From NCBI RefSeq assembly GCF_042656585.1, contig NZ_JBHSPG010000023.1: a DNA stretch of 64,000 nucleotides; one strand, written 5' to 3'. Made by a program: the position numbers and the translations under genes. The notes below the pieces were generated by a model. It was given only the letters and a program-made list of their open reading frames with translations. It was not told where the DNA came from and did no database searches. This stretch comes from Thalassorhabdus alkalitolerans (GTDB taxonomy: Bacteria > Bacillota > Bacilli > Bacillales > Marinococcaceae). This document shows, piece after piece, positions 26,263 through 35,268 of this stretch (position 1 is the stretch's first letter; every line of letters starts with the position of its first letter).

Positions 26263-27174
26263 TCACGTGAGAACCAGCTTTTTTCCCAGCAGGGAAGCAA
26301 CGAGTTCAGACGCTACATCAGCTGTCCTGTTTTTATCATCAAGAATAGGGTTAACCTCTACAAACTCTGCTGAAGTGATGATTTTTGCCTCGGAAAGCAT
26401 TTCAAGAGCCAGATGACTTTCCCGGTAGGTCAGCCCTCCCATGACCGGTGTACCAACACCGGGAGCATCCAATGGATCAAGGGCATCCAGGTCAAGGCTT
26501 AGGTGAACACCGTCTGTTCTTTGGGATAAATAGTGAATGGTTTCCTCGATAACTTTGGGCATCCCAAGTCTGTCCACTTCGTGCATTGTAAATACTTTAA
26601 TACCTTTTTCTTTGATTAATAGTTTCTCCCCCTCATCGATTGACCTTGCCCCTATAATCACGATGTTTTCTGCTTTTACTTTTGGCGAGTAATTCCCGAT
26701 GTTACGTAAAGAGGAATCGCCAAGGCCCAGATTGACTGCAAGGGGCATCCCGTGAATGTTTCCTGATGGTGAGGTCTCACCTGTATTTAAATCAGCGTGG
26801 GCGTCATACCAGATCAGACCAAGGTTTTCATAATGCCTGCTAATCCCTGCAATGGAACCAATGCTTATACTATGGTCGCCTCCTAGAATAAGAGGAAATT
26901 TTCCTTCCTGCACAATAAGATCTACTTCTTTTTCAAGCTTTTCACTGGCTGCAAACACTTCTTTTAAGTTTCTCAGATTCTTTTCAGGATCTTTTTCCTT
27001 TTCTGGACGGTCGATTCGGATATCTCCACAGTCCTTCACGTTAAATCCGAGACTTGTAATTTGCTCTAGTAAGCCTGCGTATCTCATGGCACTTGGACCC
27101 ATATCCACTCCCCGGCGTCTTTGTCCCAGGTCCATTGGCACCCCAATGACTGAAATATCTTTATGTATAAACAT
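26263..27174 (-). CDS. rocF: Arginase
   Basis: 303-residue Mn-dependent ureohydrolase splitting arginine to ornithine and urea. Motifs: GVPMDLGQRRRGVDMGPSAM, metal ligands GGDHSIS, WYDAHADLNTGE, LSLDLDALDPLDAPGVGTP, and substrate segment SPSGNIHGMP. RBS AAAGGGGATG. First gene of a rocF-rocD operon, whereas B. subtilis has rocDEF. A sigma-A-type promoter is seen upstream and no -24/-12 element. Confidence 0.96.
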   Translation of the reverse strand: MFIHKDISVIGVPMDLGQRRRGVDMGPSAMRYAGLLEQITSLGFNVKDCGDIRIDRPEKEKDPEKNLRNLKEVFAASEKLEKEVDLIVQEGKFPLILGGDHSISIGSIAGISRHYENLGLIWYDAHADLNTGETSPSGNIHGMPLAVNLGLGDSSLRNIGNYSPKVKAENIVIIGARSIDEGEKLLIKEKGIKVFTMHEVDRLGMPKVIEETIHYLSQRTDGVHLSLDLDALDPLDAPGVGTPVMGGLTYRESHLALEMLSEAKIITSAEFVEVNPILDDKNRTADVASELVASLLGKKLVLT

Positions 27175-27244
27175 CTTTTCATCCCCTTTATAAAGGTTTT
27201 CCTAATGAATCTGTGAGAAAAGTAAAAACAATCCGACTACTTAT

Positions 27245-27274
27245 ATTATGCAGGAGAACTATTTGAATGGACAA
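27245..27274 (-). promoter_or_regulatory. Probable sigma-A promoter of rocF-rocD
   Basis: Minus strand TTGTCC, 18-base spacer, CATAAT, about 70 bases before the arginase start. Confidence 0.5.
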
Positions 27275-27408
27275 TAAAAAATAGTTTACTAGTTTTAGGG
27301 GGAAATGGGATAAAGTGTTTCTTATTCATTGTATTTTTATCAGTCAAAAGATATGAAAGAGATTGGTGAGAATCAAAGGGGAAGTGTAAGAGCAGTTTTG
27401 CCTGTTCA

Positions 27409-27472
27409 TAAAAAAAGAATCCTGAAAAACGGAGCTATGTCCTTAGAAAGACTCCGTTATTCCAGGTTCTTT
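27409..27472 (-). terminator. purT terminator
   Basis: On the minus strand, AGAACCTGGAATAACGGAG pairs imperfectly with CTCCGTT-CAGGATTCT (core AACGGAG/CTCCGTT), followed by a T-run. Confidence 0.7.
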
Positions 27473-27481
27473 TTAAACAAT

Positions 27482-28657
27482 TTATTTTGTTATGTTAACT
27501 TTCCTGGCTGCTTGGTTCGATCTGTCTCTCGCCTGATCGACTGTTTCGCCAGTACTTAATACGACACCCATTCGTCTGCCTGGCTTTGTCATTGGTTTGC
27601 CGAACAGTCTTACTTGGGTGTGAGGGACAGATAAAGCTTCCTCCAATCCTTCAACCTGATAATCTTCTGACTGATGATCAGCCTTTAACGCATAAGTGGT
27701 GCCAGCAGTTAAGGTTGAAATCGATGGAACAGGGAATCCAAGAATTGCTCTTACATGCAAAGCGAACTCTGATAAGTCCTGAGTAACGAGAGTCACCATT
27801 CCTGTGTCATGGGGGCGGGGAGAGACTTCACTGAAATATACTTTATCTCGTGTAATGAAAAGCTCTACGCCAAATAGTCCGTAACCTCCTAGAGCATCAG
27901 TTACTTTTTTGGCCATGGCCTGTGCTTCCTTTAACTGTGCTTCACTCAAATAGGCAGGCTGCCAGGATTCAATATAATCACCGTCCTGTTGAATATGGCC
28001 GATTGGTGAACAATAGGAGGTGCCTGATACCGACCGTACAGTCAGTAGAGTGATTTCAGAGTCAAAGTGAATCATTTCCTCGACAATGACGCGGGTATTA
28101 CGTCCTCTTCCTCCTTCAATTGCTTCATTCCACGAGGCTTCGGTCTCATCCATACTTCTGCAGACACTTTGTCCTTTCCCGGAGGAGCTCATAACCGGCT
28201 TAATGACACAAGGTGTGCCAATGTCTTTCACGGCTTCTTTGAGTTCTTCCAGGTTGTTCGCAAAGCCGTACTTTGCCGTCAAAATTCCAAGTTCTTCACT
28301 GGCTAACCGTCTGATTCCTTCCCGGTCCATTGTAAGCTTCGTAGCATTAGCTGTAGGTACGACATGATACCCTTCCTTCTCAAGTTCTACAAGGGTATCT
28401 GTAGCAATCGCTTCAACTTCAGGAACAATACAATCCGGTTTAACCTCCTCAATAAGGTGGCGGAGATCTTCTTTATGTAACATATCAACCGTATAGGCAT
28501 GATGTGCAACCTGCATAGCCGGCGCATCAGCGTAATGATCAACAGCAATGGTTTCTGCTCCCAGTCGTTGTGCTTCAATTACAACTTCTTTTCCAAGCTC
28601 CCCTGAACCTAGAACCATGACCTTTTTGGCATGTTTTTTTAGCGGTGCCCCATACAT
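27482..28657 (-). CDS. purT: Formate-dependent phosphoribosylglycinamide formyltransferase
   Basis: 391-residue ATP-grasp enzyme that makes formyl-GAR from GAR, formate and ATP in purine synthesis, a folate-independent alternative to PurN. Seen: KKVMVLGSGELGKEVVIEAQ N-terminal nucleotide fold, HYADAPAMQVAHH, ATP-grasp PCVIKPVMSSSGKGQSV, EMIHFDSEITLLTVR, and metal site EVSPRPHDTGMVTL. AAGGAGGAAG upstream. Single gene with promoter, PurR-like operator and terminator. Confidence 0.95.
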   Translation of the reverse strand: MYGAPLKKHAKKVMVLGSGELGKEVVIEAQRLGAETIAVDHYADAPAMQVAHHAYTVDMLHKEDLRHLIEEVKPDCIVPEVEAIATDTLVELEKEGYHVVPTANATKLTMDREGIRRLASEELGILTAKYGFANNLEELKEAVKDIGTPCVIKPVMSSSGKGQSVCRSMDETEASWNEAIEGGRGRNTRVIVEEMIHFDSEITLLTVRSVSGTSYCSPIGHIQQDGDYIESWQPAYLSEAQLKEAQAMAKKVTDALGGYGLFGVELFITRDKVYFSEVSPRPHDTGMVTLVTQDLSEFALHVRAILGFPVPSISTLTAGTTYALKADHQSEDYQVEGLEEALSVPHTQVRLFGKPMTKPGRRMGVVLSTGETVDQARDRSNQAARKVNITK

Positions 28658-28701
28658 ACTGCTTCCTCCTTGAATGTTAAGAAAATTAAAAGACTATGTA
28701 A

Positions 28702-28730
28702 ATCATACCTTTAAAATCCTTGGTGTTCAA
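28702..28730 (-). promoter_or_regulatory. purT promoter
   Basis: Minus strand TTGAAC, 17-base spacer, TATGAT; well placed upstream of purT. Confidence 0.65.
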
Positions 28731-28740
28731 GGTCTAAAAG

Positions 28741-28774
28741 CGAACAAATATATAATTAATTTTATTTTCGTTCG
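28741..28774. promoter_or_regulatory. PurR-type operator (paired PurBoxes) upstream of purT
   Basis: CGAACAAAT and, inverted, ATTTTCGTTCG: two CGAAC cores in opposite orientation 24 bases apart, equivalent to the 16-base spacing between the Bacillus PurBoxes (AWWWCCGAACWWT). It abuts the purT -35, where PurR acts. The outer bases match only partly. Confidence 0.5.
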
Positions 28775-29136
28775 TTTATGGTGCGGGTGAGTGTTTAAGG
28801 GAAGCACGAAAGTGGGCAAGTTTCTGTTAATATGGCTTGATTCACCTGAAATTTGAACTTCAGCTTTTGATAGGGATTTTAAGCGATTTTCATAGAGTAC
28901 AGTCCTTTTTTCTTGACTGGTTCTTATGTTAGGCCTACCCTTTCTAATAGATAAAATGTAGTAAGTGTTTTTTATTTTAAGTACTAATGAGCAATGAAAC
29001 AGGGTAAAAGAATACTTGGAGAGTTTTAAGACAGAACAAAGTTGAGTGTTTTACCAACCGTTGTGACTACAGGATACACTTCGAGTGTTTAATATTGTGG
29101 CGCTTGCATGTTAAGACAGCTTAGGAGGACAGGAAA
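28775..29136 (+). other. Intergenic region between purT and PBP gene
   Basis: About 360 A/T-rich bases separating divergent genes. A TTGACT at about 28914 has no acceptable -10 at proper spacing. Apart from the AGGAGGA ribosome binding site of the next gene I see nothing I can defend. Confidence 0.3.
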
Positions 29137-31176
29137 TTGGCCAGGCAAAAACACCAAAAGAATAAGCTTTATTTAAATATATTATTTGTTTTTGTCTTCT
29201 TACTTTTCTCTGCTCTCATTCTTCGTCTGGGCTTTCTGCAAATTGTAGAAGGGGATGACTATGTGAGAGAAGTGGAAGGTGAAGGAGAGACAACCGGCAT
29301 TGATTCTCCTCGAGGATTAATGTATGACAGGCATGGCAACAAGGTAGTAGATAATGAATTGGTGCTTTCTCTTACTTATACGAATAGATCAGGTGTCTCG
29401 GATGAAGAAAGAATTGAGATTGCTCGACAATTGAACGAGGTCATTGAAATAGACTTAGAGGAAGAAGAAATAACAGATAGAGATTTACAGGATTTTTGGA
29501 TTGTGACAAATGAAGAAGAGGCTCAGGAACTTGTAAGTGAAGAAGAGATACAAGAGCTTACTGATGATGAATACTATGAGGTATTGCTGGATCGAATCCC
29601 TGAAGAGGAAGTTGAAGGATTTAGTGAACAGGAGACACAAGTTGCGGCCATCTGGAGAGAAATGAATCAAGGTTTTTATGATGAGCCTCACCGAATAAAG
29701 CAGGACATTGATGAAGAATCTGCCCATGTTATTGGCGAGCATCTTGATGATTTGCCAGGAGTGGATTTGCTTCGGGATTCTCAAAGAAAATATATGTATG
29801 AAGACAGCTTTTCTCGATTTTTAGGCCGTACAGGTGCTATTCCAAGCGAAAGTCTTGATGATTATTTAGCGAGGGGATATGAACGGTCAGATGATGTGGG
29901 CAGAAGCTTTCTGGAACTTGAATATGAGGAAGAACTGCGCGGGGAAAAAAGACTGTTAGAAGAGAATGTGGACGGCACACAAGAAGAAGAGGCAGGACAG
30001 CGTGGCAGAGACCTTGTCTTATCTGTTGATATGGATCTGCAGCAAGAGATAGAAAACATTATTGAAGAAGAAATCAGCGGCTCTGAATCAGGCTTTATCA
30101 ATGAGGCAGAAGCGTATGTAGTAATGATGGATCCCAATACGGGTGAACTTCTTTCCGTAGCGGGCTATGATGATCACCTAGGAGCAATTTCAAGCAGCTA
30201 TGAAATGGGATCTACTGTAAAAGCAGCGTCTGTGATGATCGGACTCGAAGAAGAAATTATCGAGCCGAATACCATTTTTGAAGACCGGGAAATTTCTCTC
30301 CCGGATACTCCTCCTATGAGCTCTGTCACAGACATGGGAGACATCAATGACCTGACAGCTCTTGAGCGGTCATCCAATATCTACATGGCAGAGATTGCAA
30401 TGAGAATGGCGGGCTATGACTATGAGGAAGAGTGCTGCTGGGATAACATAGGAGGTTCCTACCAAATCTTCAGAAATTACTACAGCCAGTTTGGACTGGG
30501 AGAGGAAACCGGGATAGACCTGCCATCGGAATCTTCAGGCCTTACCGGGGACAGCGATTCAGGTGGTAATTTGCTGTATTTAAGCTTCGGACAGTATGAC
30601 ACGTACACGCCCCTGCAGCTGACGCAATATATTTCAACTATTGCCAACGGAGGGTCCAGGCTTCAGCCTAACCTTGTAAATGAGATTAGGGAGCCGAGTC
30701 GCGATACTGATGAATTAGGAGCCGTCCGTCAGCAGCACACTCCTAATGTTCTTAACCAGATTGATGTCAGCCCCAGTCATTTAGATAGAGTGCAAGAAGG
30801 ACTTTGGCGTGTTATGAATGGAGAGGACGGAACGGCCAGAGACGAATTTGAAGATGCAGACTATGTAGCAGCTGGAAAAACAGGAACCGCGGAAGTACGT
30901 ATCATTGAAGAAAGTACGGGTGATGCCGTAGACGGGAATAACCAGGCTTTGGTTGCCTATGCCCCTTATGATGAGCCAGAAGTGGCAGTTAGCGTTGTTG
31001 TCCCATATGTATACACTGATGAGGATGGAGGCAGCCCAGGAACTGCTAACAGAATTGCTCGAGAAGCAATGGACGCCTTTTTTGAACTTCAGGAAGAGCG
31101 TCAGGAAGATACGGAGGAAGAAGATCAAGAAGGAATATCAGAAGAAGAGTTGGATGAATTACTAGAAGAAGAATAA
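29137..31176 (+). CDS. Class B penicillin-binding protein, PbpA/PbpH type
   Basis: 679-residue transpeptidase for lateral wall synthesis. Single membrane anchor at about 12-33, PBP dimerisation domain beginning DSPRGLMYDRHGN, transpeptidase with SxxK at about 357 (GSTVK), SxN at about 411 (SSN) and KTGTAE at about 578. The N-terminal part (EERIEIARQLNEVI..., ITDRDLQDFWIVT) matches B. subtilis PbpA/PbpH. Strikingly acidic, with a Glu-run tail, as in halophile surface proteins. TTG start after AGGAGGA. Monocistronic. Confidence 0.88.
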   Translation: MARQKHQKNKLYLNILFVFVFLLFSALILRLGFLQIVEGDDYVREVEGEGETTGIDSPRGLMYDRHGNKVVDNELVLSLTYTNRSGVSDEERIEIARQLNEVIEIDLEEEEITDRDLQDFWIVTNEEEAQELVSEEEIQELTDDEYYEVLLDRIPEEEVEGFSEQETQVAAIWREMNQGFYDEPHRIKQDIDEESAHVIGEHLDDLPGVDLLRDSQRKYMYEDSFSRFLGRTGAIPSESLDDYLARGYERSDDVGRSFLELEYEEELRGEKRLLEENVDGTQEEEAGQRGRDLVLSVDMDLQQEIENIIEEEISGSESGFINEAEAYVVMMDPNTGELLSVAGYDDHLGAISSSYEMGSTVKAASVMIGLEEEIIEPNTIFEDREISLPDTPPMSSVTDMGDINDLTALERSSNIYMAEIAMRMAGYDYEEECCWDNIGGSYQIFRNYYSQFGLGEETGIDLPSESSGLTGDSDSGGNLLYLSFGQYDTYTPLQLTQYISTIANGGSRLQPNLVNEIREPSRDTDELGAVRQQHTPNVLNQIDVSPSHLDRVQEGLWRVMNGEDGTARDEFEDADYVAAGKTGTAEVRIIEESTGDAVDGNNQALVAYAPYDEPEVAVSVVVPYVYTDEDGGSPGTANRIAREAMDAFFELQEERQEDTEEEDQEGISEEELDELLEEE

Positions 31177-31214
31177 AAGAAAGGCCAGGAGTGCTCCTGG
31201 CCTTTCTTTTTATT
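31177..31214. terminator. Bidirectional terminator between PBP and ligase genes
   Basis: 13-bp stem GAAAGGCCAGGAG / CTCCTGGCCTTTC with TG loop; A-rich left flank and T-run right flank. Confidence 0.9.
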
Positions 31215-31220
31215 TATGAA

Positions 31221-32069
31221 TCAATAAATCTCTTCCTTTTGAAACAGGAAATGGGAAAAGGAAGGGGCTCTTAATTTTCCGCTGTTCGTTTTCGGACGAT
31301 GAAGTACACGGCACTGTATAATGCCAGGTTCCAGATAGACCACGTCTTCTGTTTCTTTTTGCGTAATTTGATTGGCCGCATAATAAAAGGCTGCTTTTTC
31401 CTTTGGACTCATGCCTGTCTCTACTATTCCCGCTGGCGATCCATCCTCATGAGCAAGGTGTAATCCAAATCCATTTTTTTGATAGCCGTTAACCCACACA
31501 TCAGTGCGTTCAAGGTTAATGACTTTTAACCAAAAACAGCTTCGGTGACCAAGGATATATTTGGAATATTTTTCTTTCAGGACAATGCCTTCCAGCATTC
31601 TTTCTTTTACTGCTTCAAACAATGCAGGACCTTCCCCTGCTGTGTACTTTACTTTTGTGAGAGAGGTTGAGTCCTGAGGAATAACATCTATTAGAATCAT
31701 TTTTCTTTCAATCAAAGTTAAATTCGTCACGTCTCTTCCTTTATAATGAAGCACATCAAAGGCTGTAAACGTAACAGGAAAGCAAATCCCGGAGTGGAAC
31801 CTCTCCATGAGACGGTCATAATCCGGCCGTCCTTTCTCATCAGCCGCAATTAATTCACCGTCTATGGTGGTACCGGGCGGGAGGACAAGGGACTGCAGTT
31901 CTGGAAATTGCTCAGTCACTTCTAATTGATTTCGTGTATAGAGACGAATTCTATGGTCAATGTTTGTTATGATCATACGAATGCCGTCTAATTTAAGTTC
32001 GGCCAGATAATCAGTAGAATTAAATGGTGCATTATTCATCGCTTTATGTAAAAGCATGGGTTGTATCAT
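31221..32069 (-). CDS. ATP-dependent DNA ligase, short form
   Basis: 282 residues. Adenylation motif KLDGIR near residue 26 (catalytic Lys), motif III-like TFTAFDVLHYKG, motif IV EGIVLKEK, motif V FWLKV, then a small OB-fold. This is the short ATP-dependent ligase type similar to the phage-derived B. subtilis YoqV and the LigD ligase domain. No Ku, primase or nuclease gene is next to it. RBS not obvious: GAGAG before the ATG is weak. It could repair nicks or be of phage origin. Confidence 0.82.
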   Translation of the reverse strand: MIQPMLLHKAMNNAPFNSTDYLAELKLDGIRMIITNIDHRIRLYTRNQLEVTEQFPELQSLVLPPGTTIDGELIAADEKGRPDYDRLMERFHSGICFPVTFTAFDVLHYKGRDVTNLTLIERKMILIDVIPQDSTSLTKVKYTAGEGPALFEAVKERMLEGIVLKEKYSKYILGHRSCFWLKVINLERTDVWVNGYQKNGFGLHLAHEDGSPAGIVETGMSPKEKAAFYYAANQITQKETEDVVYLEPGIIQCRVLHRPKTNSGKLRAPSFSHFLFQKEEIY

Positions 32070-32342
32070 GTTCGGTCACTCTCCCCAAGACCATTATAAG
32101 GAGAGAAAGGGCAAAAGTATGCATGAAATGGCTGGTAATATAATAATTTGTCAGAATATTTAACAAATTGCATTGACCTTCTGCTGGTTTTAAAGTAAGC
32201 TTGTCTTATAAAGAATTTACTTTTAAAGGCAACGTATTTCTTTGCTGTTGTTTTTCAACGAGCTGGATCATACTTGCCAGGCAGAAGTAAAGCAAGGGTG
32301 ATGACCTTCCTGAGGCAAATGTAGATAAGGGGGAGGAAATCT

Positions 32343-32717
32343 ATGAATCATTTAGGAGATTTTAAACAAGAATTAATAAAAGATTATAATGATATTAACC
32401 GTCAATTGTTTGATATTGGCGTTAAGCATCAGAAGGTAGAAATTCTTGGGGACAAAGTCATTATACTCGCCAATCATAAGAGAATTCCTTCTCTTAAATG
32501 TCTTGATGAGTCTAATCGTCTTGTCACAAGGTTAACAGACCTATCCATCATTGAAAATTTTAAAGTTCAGCTAAAGAAGACGATTGAAGAAAAATATAAT
32601 ATGAAAATAAATGCGATACTTAAAGATTATGATCCTGCTACCGAATACTCAGGAACCATTATCATTCTCGAAAGAGAAGTAAGTTATTATCTAACGGAGC
32701 AGTTTATGAAGGTATAA
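32343..32717 (+). CDS. Second MpsC/DUF2294-like protein
   Basis: 124 residues. The same architecture as the protein at 18.1 kb: N-terminal helix FKQELIKDYNDINRQLFDIG, central strand segment VEILGDKVIILANHKR and an amphipathic C-terminal half ending in TIIILEREVSYYLTEQF. Assignment to DUF2294 is by overall similarity and weaker than for the first copy. GGGGGAGGAAA just before the ATG is strong. No transporter adjoins; a large terminator follows. Function unknown. Confidence 0.55.
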   Translation: MNHLGDFKQELIKDYNDINRQLFDIGVKHQKVEILGDKVIILANHKRIPSLKCLDESNRLVTRLTDLSIIENFKVQLKKTIEEKYNMKINAILKDYDPATEYSGTIIILEREVSYYLTEQFMKV

Positions 32718-32765
32718 GACAAATGCATAGACTGTTGACTGGTCAAATGAACTCAAAGGAGTGCA

Positions 32766-32825
32766 GGAAAGCCGTCAACATTAAGCACACAGCAAGACTG
32801 TGGGTTTAATGTTGGCGGCTTTTTA
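32766..32825 (+). terminator. Terminator of second MpsC-like gene
   Basis: Stem AAAGCCGTCAACATTAA / TTTAATGTTGGCGGCTTT (with G-U pairs), loop of about 20 bases, T-run at the end. Confidence 0.85.
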
Positions 32826-33017
32826 TATGGAAAAAAGAGCCAGCCGCTTTCCATTGTGAGTGTCAAAACAAAACACCTATCTAAAACAAGAGAGTTTTCT
32901 GGCAGCCTTGGCGTGGATTCTTTAATAGAAAGGAAGGGATAAATTCTTAATTTCCAAAAAGCAGTGAAAAACCGTACAGGACCAAAAAATATTAACATTT
33001 TGGGGAGGAGAAAAATT

Positions 33018-34040
33018 ATGACAAAAAATAAAGATGTGATTCAGGCGTTGGATACACTCACCGGAGGAAGAGTGGTGAAGTCCCTCCACGATATTACAGG
33101 GGGAGATCATCCCTTTGTAATCATGAAAAGTTCTAATATTCCAGGGAAGGAAGTCATCGAAATTCCAGGGTTAATTTACGGCAATCCAGAAAAGGAAATT
33201 AACAAACTGGCTGTAACCATGACACTGACAGAAGGGTCTATAGAGCTGGCGGGTGCGACAGGTGTTGATGCAATTGTGGCCCACCACCCTATTGCAGAAG
33301 CTGCAAATTCAGGGGGAGTCCCATTAAAAAATTATTTAGATCTTTACGGTCTTTCAGTGTTTGAGCTTCATGAATCCTTTCATGGTCTTCACCCTGGTAT
33401 TCCTTTTCTCCATGGTCATAAGGTGTACAGGTCTGAGATCTGTTTTGGCGGTCTCCACGGAAATGTTTTATTTGTCGGACAAGCCTATCCCAAAGTAAAT
33501 ACATTAGGAGATATGCTGTCAAGACTGGATACCTTCATGGATTTCAAAGAAGAGGAAGAGGTCACAAACAGAGAAAAAGTGATTAAACAAGCAGAATCAA
33601 CGATAGAAACGACTCTGGTTACCAGAGGGAGAATCCTAATCGGAGAAGAAGAGAGCCCAGTGGAACATATTCTTCATATTTTCCCTCATACAGGCTTTTC
33701 TCCGGATCATCTGCGACAGGCTGTCAAGGAGCACCCAGAAGCGGACACGGTTCTTGCTTCCATCAGCAGAGTGTATGAGGGTCATCCGTTAATAGAGACG
33801 GCAAGGGAGCTGGGCCTTCATTTTATTGTTGGGAACTCTCATGCGCTGGAAATATTAGAAAACGGGCTGCCATTAGCTTATGCCCTGGACAGCCTGCTTC
33901 CCGAAGTAGAAGTGGTCGTCTTCAGAGAAAGAATCACAAGCACCTCTCTTCATGAGATGGGAAACCAGTATATGAAGGACTACGGTGAAAGTATGGCCTC
34001 AAAGTATTTAGTTAATAAAGCCACACAGGTTATTTTATAG
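33018..34040 (+). CDS. NIF3-like (GTP cyclohydrolase I type 2-like) protein
   Basis: 340 residues. N-terminal half has the NIF3 metal-site motif in DAIVAHHPIAEAA and upstream VTMTLTEGSIELAGATGVDA; the second half has HFIVGNSHALEIL and VVVFRERITSTSLHEMG where NIF3 proteins carry the second His/Glu ligands. The middle is unlike the house-keeping NIF3 of Bacillus, so this is a divergent paralogue. GGGGAGGAG before the ATG at 33018 decides the start. It is 11 bases ahead of a gate-domain membrane protein and surely co-transcribed. Possible hydrolase of a transported substrate; biochemical role unknown. Confidence 0.68.
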   Translation: MTKNKDVIQALDTLTGGRVVKSLHDITGGDHPFVIMKSSNIPGKEVIEIPGLIYGNPEKEINKLAVTMTLTEGSIELAGATGVDAIVAHHPIAEAANSGGVPLKNYLDLYGLSVFELHESFHGLHPGIPFLHGHKVYRSEICFGGLHGNVLFVGQAYPKVNTLGDMLSRLDTFMDFKEEEEVTNREKVIKQAESTIETTLVTRGRILIGEEESPVEHILHIFPHTGFSPDHLRQAVKEHPEADTVLASISRVYEGHPLIETARELGLHFIVGNSHALEILENGLPLAYALDSLLPEVEVVVFRERITSTSLHEMGNQYMKDYGESMASKYLVNKATQVIL

Positions 34041-34051
34041 GAGGGATAAGT

Positions 34052-35197
34052 ATGGAAAATGCAAAGGTCAGATCCGAAGAACAACAGGCACTTGAAGAAA
34101 AAACATTGGAAGAAGAAGTTGAGAACCTGTCTTTTCCCATAGAGAGAAAAAAGCTGACAGGCATTGAAGCCACAGGTTTAGCCTTAGTAATCGCCTCCAT
34201 GCTTACTCTCTTATTTTCACCAGCTACGCTGGCCGGCCTGTTTGATTCTATCCTTGATAGTGTGGTTCCTGTTGTCGTGGACACGTTTTTAATCGGGACG
34301 GTCGGGGTTGCCATAATTATTAGTGTAATTATCGGGCGTACACTAGAACGGTTGGGATTTACTGATGCATTAATGAGAATCTTTGTGCCGTTAATGAAAT
34401 TTTCAAAAGTGAACTCTTCAGTAGTCGTACCCAGTATTTATAATATTCTCGGAGACATTAATGCTGCTGGTAAAATCGCCGGTCCTATCCTCGTTAAAGC
34501 GGGCGCCACAAAAGCTGAACAAAAGATCGCTGTGGCAACGATGGTTCAATCACAACAGTCCTTTTCTACATTCATGCTTGGTATTGTAGCTTTAACAGCA
34601 GCCGGGGTGAATGCTTTTCTTGTAGTGGTTTTGGCAGTGATGGTGCCTGTGCTTATCATGCCTTTTCTTTTATCAAAGACCGTATACCGGGACACCAAAC
34701 CTGTGGAGCTTTCTCATATGCCTTCTTTTACCCCGAAAACAAGGGCATTGCCGACACTTTTCAACGCGGCAAGAGAGGGGGCGGAACTATTATTTTTGCT
34801 TATCATTCCAGCCGTCGCTGTAGTATTTATGTTTATAGGCATTTTGAATTACATTGGGATTTGGTCAGGCATTGAGGCAGGATTAACTATATTCTTATCA
34901 GCTTTATCCATTCATCCAGAAACAGGGATACTGTCTATTCTTGCAAGTCCAACGTTAGGAATGGCTGAACTGACAGAGGTAGCGGCTTCTCTTGATCCAA
35001 TACTGGTGATCGGATCTTTTATCCTGGCTTCCTCAGGCTTACCATTGTCTGCCGTATTCGGCCAAATTCCTGTCATTTGGGCTGCAAATTCTGACCTTAA
35101 TGAGAGGGAAGCAATGAGTGCAGCATTGCTGGGTATTGGCTTGCGATTTGTAACAATCTTTCTAATTGTTGTGTTGCTGGGCCCGTTTCTATTGTAA
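34052..35197 (+). CDS. Gate/nucleoside-recognition domain transporter
   Basis: 381 residues with about 8-9 hydrophobic segments after an acidic 45-residue N-terminus. Two related halves contain Gate-domain signatures: LERLGFTDALMRIFVPLMKF...DINAAGKIAGPILVK (quoted in part) and ASPTLGMAELTEVAASL...ILASSGLPLSAVFGQIP. This family includes spore-maturation, YjiH-like and nucleoside-recognition proteins. RBS GGAGGGAT. Operon partner of the NIF3-like gene; substrate unknown. A distant relative is at 55.3 kb. Confidence 0.75.
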   Translation: MENAKVRSEEQQALEEKTLEEEVENLSFPIERKKLTGIEATGLALVIASMLTLLFSPATLAGLFDSILDSVVPVVVDTFLIGTVGVAIIISVIIGRTLERLGFTDALMRIFVPLMKFSKVNSSVVVPSIYNILGDINAAGKIAGPILVKAGATKAEQKIAVATMVQSQQSFSTFMLGIVALTAAGVNAFLVVVLAVMVPVLIMPFLLSKTVYRDTKPVELSHMPSFTPKTRALPTLFNAAREGAELLFLLIIPAVAVVFMFIGILNYIGIWSGIEAGLTIFLSALSIHPETGILSILASPTLGMAELTEVAASLDPILVIGSFILASSGLPLSAVFGQIPVIWAANSDLNEREAMSAALLGIGLRFVTIFLIVVLLGPFLL

Positions 35198-35229
35198 ATT
35201 GCTAACCATATAAAAATGATTGTATTTTT

Positions 35230-35268
35230 AGGGATGTCTCAGAGACTTTGGGACATCCCGCTCTTTGT
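35230..35268 (+). terminator. Probable terminator of NIF3-like operon
   Basis: GGGATGTC / GACATCCC stem with a 14-base loop; the tail has only short T stretches (CTCTTTGTT). Confidence 0.55.

Noticed and set aside
27329..27559. 76-codon reading frame on the plus strand by purT
   Set aside because: Covers the purT terminator and antisense end of purT; no start signal.
32899..32918. Possible -24/-12 element before the NIF3-like operon (TGGCAGCCTTGGCG)
   Set aside because: Spacing between GG and GC is too short and TTGC is absent.
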